From an uncultured Mesorhizobium sp. (lineage in GTDB: Bacteria > Pseudomonadota > Alphaproteobacteria > Rhizobiales > Rhizobiaceae), in NCBI GenBank assembly GCA_937958475.1, contig CALFXR010000034.1, positions 1-17,883 on the forward strand: a stretch of DNA of 17,883 bases, in the 5' to 3' direction. Position 1 is the first letter of the stretch; each line of letters begins with the position of its first letter. Below are positions 6,984 through 14,260 of this stretch, in pieces. The translations under genes were made by a program, and so were the position numbers. The notes below the pieces were generated by a model. The model was not told where the DNA came from. It did no database searches and saw only the letters and a program-made list of their open reading frames with translations.

Positions 6984-7769
6984 ATGGCCGAACCCATCAT
7001 CGCGATCGACGGCATCTCGAAGAGCTTCGGCTCGTTCAAGGTGCTGGATTCGCTGTCGATGAACGTGATGCCCGGCGAGAAGCTGGCGCTGATCGGGCCG
7101 TCCGGGTCCGGCAAGACGACGATCCTGCGCATCCTGATGACGCTCGAGCGCATCGACAGCGGCCACATCCGCGTCGAGGGCGAGGAACTCTACCACCTGC
7201 CGGGGAACGGCGGCTTCCTCCCCGCCGACGAGCGCCACCTGGCGCGCATGCGCCAGAAGATCGGCATGGTCTTCCAGCTGTTCAACCTGTTCCCGCACAT
7301 GTGCGTGCTGGACAACGTCACGCTGGCGCCGCGGCTCAACAAGGGCGTTACGCGGGCCGAGGCCGAAAAGCGCGCGATGGAGCTCCTCGACATGGTCGGC
7401 ATGTCGGCCAAGGCGAAGGCGATGCCGGCGCAGCTGTCCGGCGGACAGAAGCAGCGCGTGGCCATCGCCCGCGCGCTGGCGCTGTCGCCCCGCATCATGC
7501 TCTTCGACGAGGTGACCTCGGCGCTCGACCCCGAGCTCGTCGAGGAGGTGCTCAACGTCATGCGCAAGCTGGCCGCCGAGACCGACATGACGATGCTGCT
7601 CGTCACCCACGAGATGGGCTTCGCCCACGACTTCGCCGACCGCGTCCTGTTCTTCGACCGGGGCCGGATCATCGAGGAGGGCAAGCCGGACGAGATCTTC
7701 CGCAACCCCCGGCAGGAGCGGACGCAGACCTTCCTGAAAAAGATCATCGCGGCCGGACACAGGGTCTGA
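6984..7769 (+). CDS. ehuA: Ectoine/hydroxyectoine ABC transporter ATP-binding protein EhuA
   Basis: A 261-residue ABC ATPase of the polar amino acid uptake family, normal length. Motifs in order: Walker A GPSGSGKT (38-45), Q-loop Gln98 (MVFQLFNLFPH), signature LSGGQKQR (151-158), Walker B IMLFDE (171-176), and switch His209 in VTHEMGFAHDFADRV. It would energise import through EhuC and EhuD on the cytoplasmic face of the inner membrane. The substrate call comes from the adjoining binding protein and catabolic genes. The ATG at 6984 gives a family-typical N-terminus (MAEPIIAIDGISKSFG) but has only a weak GGAA nine bases upstream; a GTG at 6957 would add nine residues. First gene of the operon, 74 bases before ehuB. 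Confidence 0.92.
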   Translation: MAEPIIAIDGISKSFGSFKVLDSLSMNVMPGEKLALIGPSGSGKTTILRILMTLERIDSGHIRVEGEELYHLPGNGGFLPADERHLARMRQKIGMVFQLFNLFPHMCVLDNVTLAPRLNKGVTRAEAEKRAMELLDMVGMSAKAKAMPAQLSGGQKQRVAIARALALSPRIMLFDEVTSALDPELVEEVLNVMRKLAAETDMTMLLVTHEMGFAHDFADRVLFFDRGRIIEEGKPDEIFRNPRQERTQTFLKKIIAAGHRV

Positions 7770-7843
7770 CCGCACCCACCGCGGCCTCGGGAGAGCCGCA
7801 CAACGACCCGCGATCGGGTAACAATGAAGGAGCAGGGAACACG

Positions 7844-8701
7844 ATGAGGAAATTCGCTATCGCCGCCGGCGGCGCGGCACTCGCACTGGCCGCCGCACTT
7901 GCGGTGTCGCTGCCGTCCACCGCGCAGGACAATCCGAAGCTCGAGCAGCTGAAGGCGCAGGGCTTCGCCCGCGTGGCGATCGCCAACGAGCCGCCCTTCA
8001 CCGCGGTGGCGGCCGACGGCAAGGTGTCGGGCGCGGCGCCCGACGTCGCCCGGGAGATCTTCAAGCGCCTCGGCGTGCCGGAGATCGTCGCCTCCATCTC
8101 CGAATACGGCGCCATGATCCCCGGCCTGCAGGCGGGCCGCCACGACGTCGTCACCGCGGGCCTGTTCATGAAGCCCGAGCGCTGCGCCGCCGTCGCCTAT
8201 TCTGAGCCGGTGCTCTGCGACGCCGAGGCGATGCTGGTCAAGAAGGGCAATCCCAAGGGCTTCAAGTCCTACGCCGACGTCGCCAGGGATCCGTCCGCCA
8301 CGATCGGCGCGCCGGGCGGCGGCACCGAGGAGAAGCTGGCGCTGGACGCCGGCGTGCCGCGCGATCGCGTCATCGTCGTACCCGACGGGCAGAGCGGCCT
8401 GAAGATGGTGCAGGACGGTCGCATCGACGCCTACTCGCTGCCGGTGCTCTCCATCAACGACCTGATGATGAAGGCCAACGACCCGAACCTCGAGGTCATC
8501 GCCCCGGTCCAGGGCGCACCCGTCTACTGCGACGGCGCCGCCTTCAAGAAGGGCGACGAGGCGCTTCGCGACGCCTTCAACGTCGAGCTGGCGAAGATGA
8601 AGGAATCCGGCGACTTCGCCAAGATCATCGAGCCCTACGGCTTCTCCGCCGCCGCGGCGATGTCGACCTCGATGGAGAAGCTCTGCGCCCCGGCGCAGTA
8701 A
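7844..8701 (+). CDS. ehuB: Periplasmic ectoine/hydroxyectoine-binding protein EhuB
   Basis: A 285-residue family 3 solute-binding protein. Residues 1 to about 27 are a signal peptide (MRKF, an Ala/Leu-rich core, then a PSTA-Q cleavage-like site). The known EhuB pocket of Sinorhizobium meliloti, recalled as Glu21, Phe24, Tyr60, Phe80 and Arg85 in mature numbering, is reproduced with exactly the same spacing by precursor residues Glu49 and Phe52 (ANEPPF), Tyr88 (SEYG), Phe108 (AGLF) and Arg113 (KPER). The aromatic cage that holds the cationic ring is therefore complete, which makes ectoine or hydroxyectoine the likely ligand. The start at 7844 has AGGAG upstream; the frame is open further 5' only as a shadow of ehuA. 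Two hairpins follow the gene, perhaps letting it be expressed above the permeases. Confidence 0.93.
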   Translation: MRKFAIAAGGAALALAAALAVSLPSTAQDNPKLEQLKAQGFARVAIANEPPFTAVAADGKVSGAAPDVAREIFKRLGVPEIVASISEYGAMIPGLQAGRHDVVTAGLFMKPERCAAVAYSEPVLCDAEAMLVKKGNPKGFKSYADVARDPSATIGAPGGGTEEKLALDAGVPRDRVIVVPDGQSGLKMVQDGRIDAYSLPVLSINDLMMKANDPNLEVIAPVQGAPVYCDGAAFKKGDEALRDAFNVELAKMKESGDFAKIIEPYGFSAAAAMSTSMEKLCAPAQ

Positions 8702-8710
8702 TCGCGCGAG

Positions 8711-8740
8711 CGTCGCCCGTCTCCGTTAGGGGGCGGGACG
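8711..8740 (+). other. Hairpin 1 between ehuB and ehuC
   Basis: CGTCGCCC (8711-8718) can pair with GGGC (8731-8734) and GACG (8737-8740), giving eight base pairs with a two-base GG bulge and a 12-base loop. No T-run follows. Hairpins after binding-protein genes commonly protect the upstream message or reduce read-through. With hairpin 2 it accounts for about half of the 178-base ehuB-ehuC gap, in which I see no gene. Confidence 0.4.
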
Positions 8741-8753
8741 ACCGGACGCGACC

Positions 8754-8779
8754 GGGCGGAGGCAGGACGATCTCCGCTC
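8754..8779 (+). other. Hairpin 2 between ehuB and ehuC
   Basis: GCGGAG (8756-8761) and CTCCGC (8772-8777) pair perfectly around a 10-base loop. A G-T wobble and a G-C pair extend the stem outward to 8754/8779. No T-run follows, so message stabilisation or attenuation is more likely than full termination. Confidence 0.4.
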
Positions 8780-8879
8780 ACTTGCCCCCTCGCAGCCGTG
8801 CGCTCCGGCCACGGCCGCGATTTTCCGACAAACGGGCGGGACCGACCGCCTTTCCTGGGTTCGAAACCGCGAAGACGCC

Positions 8880-9539
8880 ATGACCGACTGGTCCGGATAT
8901 ATCGGCCTGATCCTGCAGGGCGCGCTCGTGACGGTGGAGCTCACCGTCTACGGGTCGCTGCTTGCGCTGGTCATGGCCTTCGTCGCCGGGCTCGGCCGCG
9001 TCTCGCGTTTCGCTGCGCTGCGCTGGCTGGCGACCGCCTACATCGAGTTCTTCCGCGGCACCTCGATCTTCGTCCAGCTGTTCTTCGCCTATTTCGTGCT
9101 CCCCTTCGCCGGCGTGACGCTGTCGCCGCTTCAGGCGGGTGTGCTGGCGCTCGGGCTCAACGTCGGCGCCTATGCAGCCGAGGTGGTGCGCGGCGCCATC
9201 CTCTCGGTGGGCAGGGAGCAGTACGAGGCCTGCATCGCGCTGAACCTGACGCGCTGGCAGTCGATGCGCCGGGTCATCCTGCCGCAGGCACTGCTGGTCA
9301 TGCTGCCCACCTTCGGCAACAACGCCATCGAGCTGCTCAAGGCGACGTCGGTCGTCTCGCTGATCTCGCTTACCGACATGACCTTCCAGGCCAACGTGGT
9401 GCGCGCCCAGACCGGCAACACGCTGGTTCCCTTCGCCACCATCCTCGTCCTCTATTTCGTGCTGGCGATGATCATCGCCTTCTCTGTCCGCGCCCTGGAA
9501 AGACGCATGGCGCGCGGCCTCGACGGCGTCAGGAGCTAG
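8880..9539 (+). CDS. ehuC: Ectoine/hydroxyectoine ABC transporter permease EhuC
   Basis: A 219-residue inner-membrane permease of the His/Glu/Gln/Arg/opine family. About five hydrophobic segments are visible, starting at roughly residues 8-40 (LILQGALVTVELTVYGSLLA), 58-80 and 85-100, and ending with LVPFATILVLYFVLAMIIAF. The cytoplasmic coupling (EAA) loop reads EQYEACIALNLTRWQSMRRVILPQAL, where it would dock on EhuA. FFRGTSIFVQLFF is the usual RGTPxxvQ-like family motif. The ATG at 8880 has only a poor ribosome-binding site, which may lower its yield relative to ehuB. The stop is two bases before ehuD, with which it forms the heterodimeric channel. Confidence 0.9.
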   Translation: MTDWSGYIGLILQGALVTVELTVYGSLLALVMAFVAGLGRVSRFAALRWLATAYIEFFRGTSIFVQLFFAYFVLPFAGVTLSPLQAGVLALGLNVGAYAAEVVRGAILSVGREQYEACIALNLTRWQSMRRVILPQALLVMLPTFGNNAIELLKATSVVSLISLTDMTFQANVVRAQTGNTLVPFATILVLYFVLAMIIAFSVRALERRMARGLDGVRS

Positions 9540-9541
9540 GC

Positions 9542-10201
9542 ATGGAGTGGGACTGGAACTTCGTCTGGCAGATCATGCCGACCCTGATCCAGGGCGTGAA
9601 GATCACCATCCTGGCGACGCTGCTCGGCTCGCTGCTGGCCGCGGCCTTCGGATTGGCCATCGCGCTGCTTCGCCGGTCGCCCAACCGGGCGGTCTCGCGC
9701 ACCACGGCTTTCGTCGCCGAGTTCATCCGCGGCACGCCCCTGCTCGTGCAGCTCTATGTCATCTTCTACGTCCTGCCCGATATCGGCATCCTTCTGCCGC
9801 CGCTGCTCGCCGGCGTCATCGGGCTCGGCCTGCACTACGGCACCTACACGGCCGAGGTCTACCGGGCCGGCATCGACAACGTGCCGCGCGGCCAGTGGGA
9901 AGCGGCCAAGGCCTGCAACCTCACCGAGCGGCAGACCTGGATCCGCGTGATCCTGCCCCAGGCGCTGCCGCCGATGATCCCTGCGCTGGCGAACTACTTC
10001 ATCGCGATGTTCAAGGAGACGCCGCTGCTCTCCGCCATCACCGTCCTCGAGCTGATGAACCAGGCGAAGAGCGTGGCAAATTCCAGCTACCGCTACATCG
10101 AACCCATCACCATGGTCGGCGCCTTCTTCCTCGCCATCAGCCTCGTCTCGGTCGTGGCCCTGCGCTGGCTGGAACACCGCTACGGGAGGATCGAGCGATG
10201 A
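9542..10201 (+). CDS. ehuD: Ectoine/hydroxyectoine ABC transporter permease EhuD
   Basis: A 219-residue permease paralogous to EhuC. It has hydrophobic segments near residues 18-42 (KITILATLLGSLLAAAFGLAI), 55-80, 83-100 and 190-212, the motif FIRGTPLLVQLYVIFYVLP, and the EAA loop GQWEAAKACNLTERQTWIRVILPQAL. With EhuC it forms the transmembrane pathway. The ATG at 9542 follows AGGAG (9531-9535), a site lying inside the ehuC end. Its TGA overlaps the eutA ATG by four bases (ATGA), joining transport and catabolic genes in one transcript. Confidence 0.92.
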   Translation: MEWDWNFVWQIMPTLIQGVKITILATLLGSLLAAAFGLAIALLRRSPNRAVSRTTAFVAEFIRGTPLLVQLYVIFYVLPDIGILLPPLLAGVIGLGLHYGTYTAEVYRAGIDNVPRGQWEAAKACNLTERQTWIRVILPQALPPMIPALANYFIAMFKETPLLSAITVLELMNQAKSVANSSYRYIEPITMVGAFFLAISLVSVVALRWLEHRYGRIER

Positions 10202-10986
10202 GCGGGCCGACGCAAACGGGGGTGAACATCGACCTGCGCGCCGGGCGGCCGCGGCTGGACGACCGCGCCAGGGTCAGGCGCGTCGGCCTCGTCATCCTGG
10301 CCACGGACCACACGTCGGAGCCGGACTTCGCGCGGATGGTCGCGGGCGAGCGCATCGGCGTCTATGTCGCGCGCATTCCCTATGCGAACCCGACGACGCC
10401 GGAGAACCTCAGGCGCATGCAGCCGTCGTTGAGCGCGGCGGCGGAGCTGATCCTGCCCGGCGAAGCGCTGGACGCGCTCTGCTATTCCTGCACCTCGGCC
10501 TCGGTGGTGATCGGCGACGCGGAAATCGAGCAAGCCCTCCGGGCCGGCAAGCCGGGCGTTCCGGTCGTCACGCCGACGCTGGCGGCGACGGCCGGGCTAC
10601 GTGGGCTCGGCGCCCGGCGCATCAGCGTGCTGACCCCCTACACGGTCGAGACCAGCCGGCCGATGGCCGACTATTTCCAGCGCCAGGGTTTTGCCATCGA
10701 CCGCTTCACCTGCCTCGGCTTCGACGACGACCGCGAGATGGCGCGCATCGCCCTGTCCGAGATCGTTGGGCTCGCCGCGGAAGCGACGGCGCCGGAGTCC
10801 GACGCGCTGTTCGTCTCGTGCACGGCGCTGCGGGCGGCATCCGTGATCGCCGAAATGGAGGCCGCCGTGAGCCGGCCTGTCGTCAGCAGCAACCAGGCAT
10901 CGGCCTGGATGTGTCTGCGCCTTTGCGGCGACGATGCCGCCCGGCCCGGAGACGGCCGGCTGATGACCCTGTCGCTGGCCAGATGA
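10198..10986 (+). CDS. eutA: Ectoine utilisation protein EutA, Asp/Glu racemase/arylmalonate decarboxylase-like
   Basis: A 262-residue member of the maleate isomerase/arylmalonate decarboxylase/Asp-Glu racemase superfamily. Both half-site cysteines of the two-base mechanism are present: Cys98 in YSCTSAS and Cys208 in FVSCTALRA. EutA is found with EutB and EutC in hydroxyectoine users and has been proposed to act on hydroxyectoine stereochemistry before its hydroxyl is removed; that step is not well proven. The start is backed by GGGAGGA seven bases upstream, inside the end of ehuD. It overlaps eutB by four bases. Confidence 0.85.
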   Translation: MSGPTQTGVNIDLRAGRPRLDDRARVRRVGLVILATDHTSEPDFARMVAGERIGVYVARIPYANPTTPENLRRMQPSLSAAAELILPGEALDALCYSCTSASVVIGDAEIEQALRAGKPGVPVVTPTLAATAGLRGLGARRISVLTPYTVETSRPMADYFQRQGFAIDRFTCLGFDDDREMARIALSEIVGLAAEATAPESDALFVSCTALRAASVIAEMEAAVSRPVVSSNQASAWMCLRLCGDDAARPGDGRLMTLSLAR

Positions 10987-12038
10987 CCGCGCCGGCCATG
11001 CACAGCGCGGACCCGGCGCCGACGGTGACCCTGGCGGACATCGAGCGGGCCGCAGGCCGCATCGCCGGACGGGTGCTGAGGACCGACACGGTCCGTTCCG
11101 CCGATCTTTCCGAGCGCATCGGCGTGCCGGTCCACCTGAAGCTGGAGCACCGTCAGGCGACCGGCAGCTTCAAGCTGCGCGGCGCCTGCAACGCGATCTC
11201 CCTGCTTGATCCGGAAAGCCGCCGGCATGGCGTGGTCGCGGCGTCGACCGGCAATCACGGCCGCGCGCTGGCCCATGCCGCCAGGATCGAGGGCATCCCC
11301 GCGACGATCTGCATGTCGCGGCTGGTGCCGAAGAACAAGGTCGACGAGATCCGCCGGCTCGGCGCCGACGTGCGCATCGTCGGCAGGAGCCAGGACGACG
11401 CGCAGGTGGAGGCCGACCGCCTCGCGCGGGACGAGGGCATGGCGATGATCCCGCCCTTCGACCATCCCGACGTCGTCGCCGGACAGGGAACGCTCGGCAT
11501 CGAGATGCTCGAGGCGGTCGCCGGCGCCGAGACGTTCCTTGTGCCTCTGTCGGGGGGCGGGCTCGCCGGCGGCATCGCGGCGGCGGTGAAGGCGCTCAGT
11601 CCGCAAACCCGCGTCGTCGGCATCTCTATGGCGCGCGGCGCGGCGATGAAGGCGAGCCTCGACGCCGGCCGGCCGGTCGCGGTCGAGGAACTGCCGACGC
11701 TGGCGGATTCGCTCGGCGGCGGCATCGGGCTGGAGAATCGCGTCACCTTCGCGCTCTGCCGCGACCTGCTCGACGAGGTGGTGCTGCTCTCCGAGGGCGA
11801 GATCGCGGCGGGCATCCGCCATCTCTACGCCGTCGAGCGGGAGGTCGTCGAAGGCGCTGGCGCCGTCGGCGTGGCGGCGCTGCTCGCCGGCAGGATACAG
11901 GCCGGCGGTCCGGTCGTCGCGCTGGTCTCGGGACGCAACATCGACATGGACCTGCATCGCCGCGTCGTCTGCGGCGAGACCACGGAGTTCGAGCGCCTGG
12001 AAGCGGAAGCCGAAGCGGCGCGCGGGAGGCCCGCCTGA
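10983..12038 (+). CDS. eutB: EutB, PLP-dependent threonine dehydratase-like enzyme of hydroxyectoine use
   Basis: A 351-residue fold-type II PLP enzyme like threonine/serine dehydratases. Visible are GSFKLRGA with the PLP lysine (Lys64), the substrate loop STGNHG (88-93), the phosphate-binding loop SGGGLAGG and a late VSGRNID segment. There is no C-terminal ACT domain, so it is the short catabolic form. In the eutABC set it is the likely step that eliminates the hydroxyl as water from a hydroxyectoine-derived substrate; the true substrate is inferred. The ATG at 10983 lies within ATGA shared with the eutA stop and has no strong ribosome-binding site of its own, consistent with coupled translation. 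Its TGA shares one base with the eutC ATG. Confidence 0.87.
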   Translation: MTAPAMHSADPAPTVTLADIERAAGRIAGRVLRTDTVRSADLSERIGVPVHLKLEHRQATGSFKLRGACNAISLLDPESRRHGVVAASTGNHGRALAHAARIEGIPATICMSRLVPKNKVDEIRRLGADVRIVGRSQDDAQVEADRLARDEGMAMIPPFDHPDVVAGQGTLGIEMLEAVAGAETFLVPLSGGGLAGGIAAAVKALSPQTRVVGISMARGAAMKASLDAGRPVAVEELPTLADSLGGGIGLENRVTFALCRDLLDEVVLLSEGEIAAGIRHLYAVEREVVEGAGAVGVAALLAGRIQAGGPVVALVSGRNIDMDLHRRVVCGETTEFERLEAEAEAARGRPA

Positions 12039-13030
12039 TGCCGTCGATGACCATCCTCACCGAGGCTGAGCTGCGCCGCATCGTCAGGCTCGACCTCGAC
12101 GCGGTGGCCTGCGTGGAGAACGCCTTCCGCGCGCTCGCCACGCTCCCCGTCGCCATGCCGCCGATCCTCCGCCTCGACATTCCCGAGCATCGCGGCGAGG
12201 TCGACGTGAAGACCGCCTACATTCCCGGCGTCGACGGCTTCGCCATCAAGATCAGCCCCGGCTTCTTCGACAATCCGAAGCTCGGCCTGCCCTCGCTCAA
12301 CGGCATGATGGTGCTGCTCTCGGCGAAGACGGGCCTCGTCGAGGCGCTGCTGCTCGACAACGGCTACCTGACCGACGTGCGCACCGCCGCGGCGGGTGCG
12401 GTCGCCGCCCGGCACCTCGCACGCGAAGACGCGCAGGTCGCCGCCATCTTCGGCGCCGGCGTCCAGGCACGCCTGCAACTGGCGGCCCTGACTCTGGTCC
12501 GGCCGATCCGCGAGGCGCGTATCTGGTCGCGCGATCCGGACAAGGCGCGGACGGCCGCCGCCGTGCTCGCCGGCGAACTCGGCATCGCCGTCGTCGCCGA
12601 GCCGGACCCGGCGCGCGCCTGCGCCGGGGCCGACATCATCGTCACCACGACGCCCTCGGAGACGCCGATCCTGATGGCCGACTGGCTGTCGCCCGGCCAG
12701 CACGTCACCGCGATGGGATCGGATTCCGAGCACAAGAACGAACTCGATCCGCGCATCGTCGCCGAGGCCGGCCGCTACGTCGCCGACAGCCTGAGTCAGA
12801 CGCGCCGGCTGGGCGAGCTCAACCACGCGATCCGCGCCGGCCTCGTCGGGCCCGGGGCCGAGCACTCCGAACTGGGCGCGGTGATCGCCGGGCGGCAGCC
12901 GGGGCGCTTCATCCCGCAGGCCATCACCGTCGCCGACCTGACCGGCACCGGCGTGCAGGACACCGCGATCGCCACACTCGCCCGGGATCGCGCCCGCGCG
13001 GCCAATGCCGGAACGATTTTCGAAAGCTAG
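12038..13030 (+). CDS. eutC: EutC, ornithine cyclodeaminase/mu-crystallin family protein
   Basis: A 330-residue ornithine cyclodeaminase/mu-crystallin protein with the Rossmann motif GAGVQAR (139-145). Candidate active-site residues of the family are present: Lys71 in FAIKISPG, Arg115 in LTDVRTAAAG and Asp229 in MGSDSEHKNEL. Family members are NAD(P)-linked cyclodeaminases or imine reductases, so EutC could close or reduce the product of EutB to regenerate ectoine. This is the proposed role in hydroxyectoine use, not shown by the sequence. The ATG at 12038 is preceded by GGGAGG; a second ATG at 12047 is a possible alternative. Forty-six bases separate it from doeA. Confidence 0.87.
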   Translation: MPSMTILTEAELRRIVRLDLDAVACVENAFRALATLPVAMPPILRLDIPEHRGEVDVKTAYIPGVDGFAIKISPGFFDNPKLGLPSLNGMMVLLSAKTGLVEALLLDNGYLTDVRTAAAGAVAARHLAREDAQVAAIFGAGVQARLQLAALTLVRPIREARIWSRDPDKARTAAAVLAGELGIAVVAEPDPARACAGADIIVTTTPSETPILMADWLSPGQHVTAMGSDSEHKNELDPRIVAEAGRYVADSLSQTRRLGELNHAIRAGLVGPGAEHSELGAVIAGRQPGRFIPQAITVADLTGTGVQDTAIATLARDRARAANAGTIFES

Positions 13031-13076
13031 ACCGCGCCGCCCCCGGACCGGGCGACGCTGAAAACGAGGAAAGACA

Positions 13077-14258
13077 ATGGTCGAACCAGTACTCAAGTTC
13101 ACACGCGACGAGTTCGCCGCGCGTCTCGCCAGGACCCGCAGGGCGATGCAGGCGAAGGGCATCGACCTGCTCATCTGTTCCGATCCGTCGAACATGAACT
13201 GGCTGACCGGCTACGACGGCTGGTCGTTCTACGTGCACCAGGCCGTGCTCGTGCCGCCGGACGGCGAGCCGGTGTGGTACGGCCGCCTGCAGGACGCCAA
13301 CGGCGCCAAACGCACCGCCTATCTCGGCCACGACAACATCGTGCCCTATGCCGACCACTACGTGCAGTCGACCGAGCGCCACCCGATGGACTACCTGTCG
13401 CAGGTCATCGCCGAGCGCGGCTGGGACCGGCTGGTCATCGGCGTCGAGATGGACAACTACTACTTCTCGGCCGCGGCCTTCGCCTCGCTGCAGAAGCACC
13501 TGCCGAACGCCCGCTTCGTCGACGCCACGGCGCTGGTCAACTGGCAGCGCGCGGTGAAGAGCCCGACCGAGATCGACTACATGCGCAAGGCGGCGCGCAT
13601 CGTCGAAGCCATGCACGCCCGCATCGTCGACAAGGTCGAGGTCGGCATGCGCAAATGCGATCTGGTCGCCGAGATCTACGACGCCGGCACGCGCGGCGTC
13701 CCCGGAGCCGGCGGCGACTATCCGGCGATCGTGCCGCTGCTGCCGTCGGGCGCGGACGCCTCGGCGCCGCACCTGACCTGGGACGACCGGCCGATGCGGT
13801 CCGGCGAAGGCACCTTCTTCGAGATCGCCGGCTGCTACAACCGCTACCACGTGCCCCTGTCGCGCACGGTCTTCCTCGGCAAGCCGACTCATGCCTTCCT
13901 CGACGCCGAGAAGGCGACGCTGGAGGGCATGGACGCCGGGCTCGCCGCGGCGCGGCCCGGCAACACCTGCGAGGACATCGCCAACGCCTTCTTCGCCGTG
14001 CTCAGGCGCTACGGCATCGTCAAGGACAACCGCACCGGCTACGCCATCGGCGTCTCCTATCCGCCGGACTGGGGCGAGCGCACGATGAGCCTGCGCCCCG
14101 GCGACCGGACCGAACTCAAGCCCGGCATGACCTTCCATTTCATGACCGGCTTGTGGCTGGAGACGATGGGGCTCGAGATCACCGAATCGATCCTCATCAC
14201 CGACACCGGGGTCGAGTGCCTCGCCAACGTGCCGCGCAAGCTGGTGGTGAAGGACTGA
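13077..14258 (+). CDS. doeA: Ectoine hydrolase DoeA (EutD)
   Basis: A 393-residue protein with the two-domain creatinase/aminopeptidase P (M24) fold: N-terminal domain about 1-155, pita-bread domain about 165-390. It opens the ectoine ring to N-alpha-acetyl-L-2,4-diaminobutyrate. The M24 metal ligands are mostly gone: the first Asp position is Glu249 (FFEIAGCYNRYH), the GHGIG histidine is replaced in GYAIGVSYPP, the first Glu position falls in FHFMTGLW, and only a Glu like that of ITES (Glu370) remains. This agrees with the metal-free mechanism reported for DoeA, in which a glutamate forms a covalent intermediate; Glu249 is my guess for that residue. GAGGA lies six bases before the ATG. doeB follows after two bases, and the two proteins are known to form a complex. 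Confidence 0.93.
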   Translation: MVEPVLKFTRDEFAARLARTRRAMQAKGIDLLICSDPSNMNWLTGYDGWSFYVHQAVLVPPDGEPVWYGRLQDANGAKRTAYLGHDNIVPYADHYVQSTERHPMDYLSQVIAERGWDRLVIGVEMDNYYFSAAAFASLQKHLPNARFVDATALVNWQRAVKSPTEIDYMRKAARIVEAMHARIVDKVEVGMRKCDLVAEIYDAGTRGVPGAGGDYPAIVPLLPSGADASAPHLTWDDRPMRSGEGTFFEIAGCYNRYHVPLSRTVFLGKPTHAFLDAEKATLEGMDAGLAAARPGNTCEDIANAFFAVLRRYGIVKDNRTGYAIGVSYPPDWGERTMSLRPGDRTELKPGMTFHFMTGLWLETMGLEITESILITDTGVECLANVPRKLVVKD

Positions 14259-14260
14259 CG

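Noticed and set aside
5453..7168. A 571-codon minus-strand open frame opposite enuR and ehuA
   Set aside because: It spans two well-supported plus-strand genes and their promoter gap, and its composition is shadow-like with no recognisable domain.
8798..9541. Open frame upstream of and continuous with ehuD
   Set aside because: It is out of frame with ehuC, which has clear permease motifs; ehuD has its own ATG and AGGAG at 9531-9542.
13031..13076. Possible internal promoter before doeA
   Set aside because: The 46-base gap is GC-rich with no -10/-35 pair; only a good GAGGA ribosome-binding site is present.
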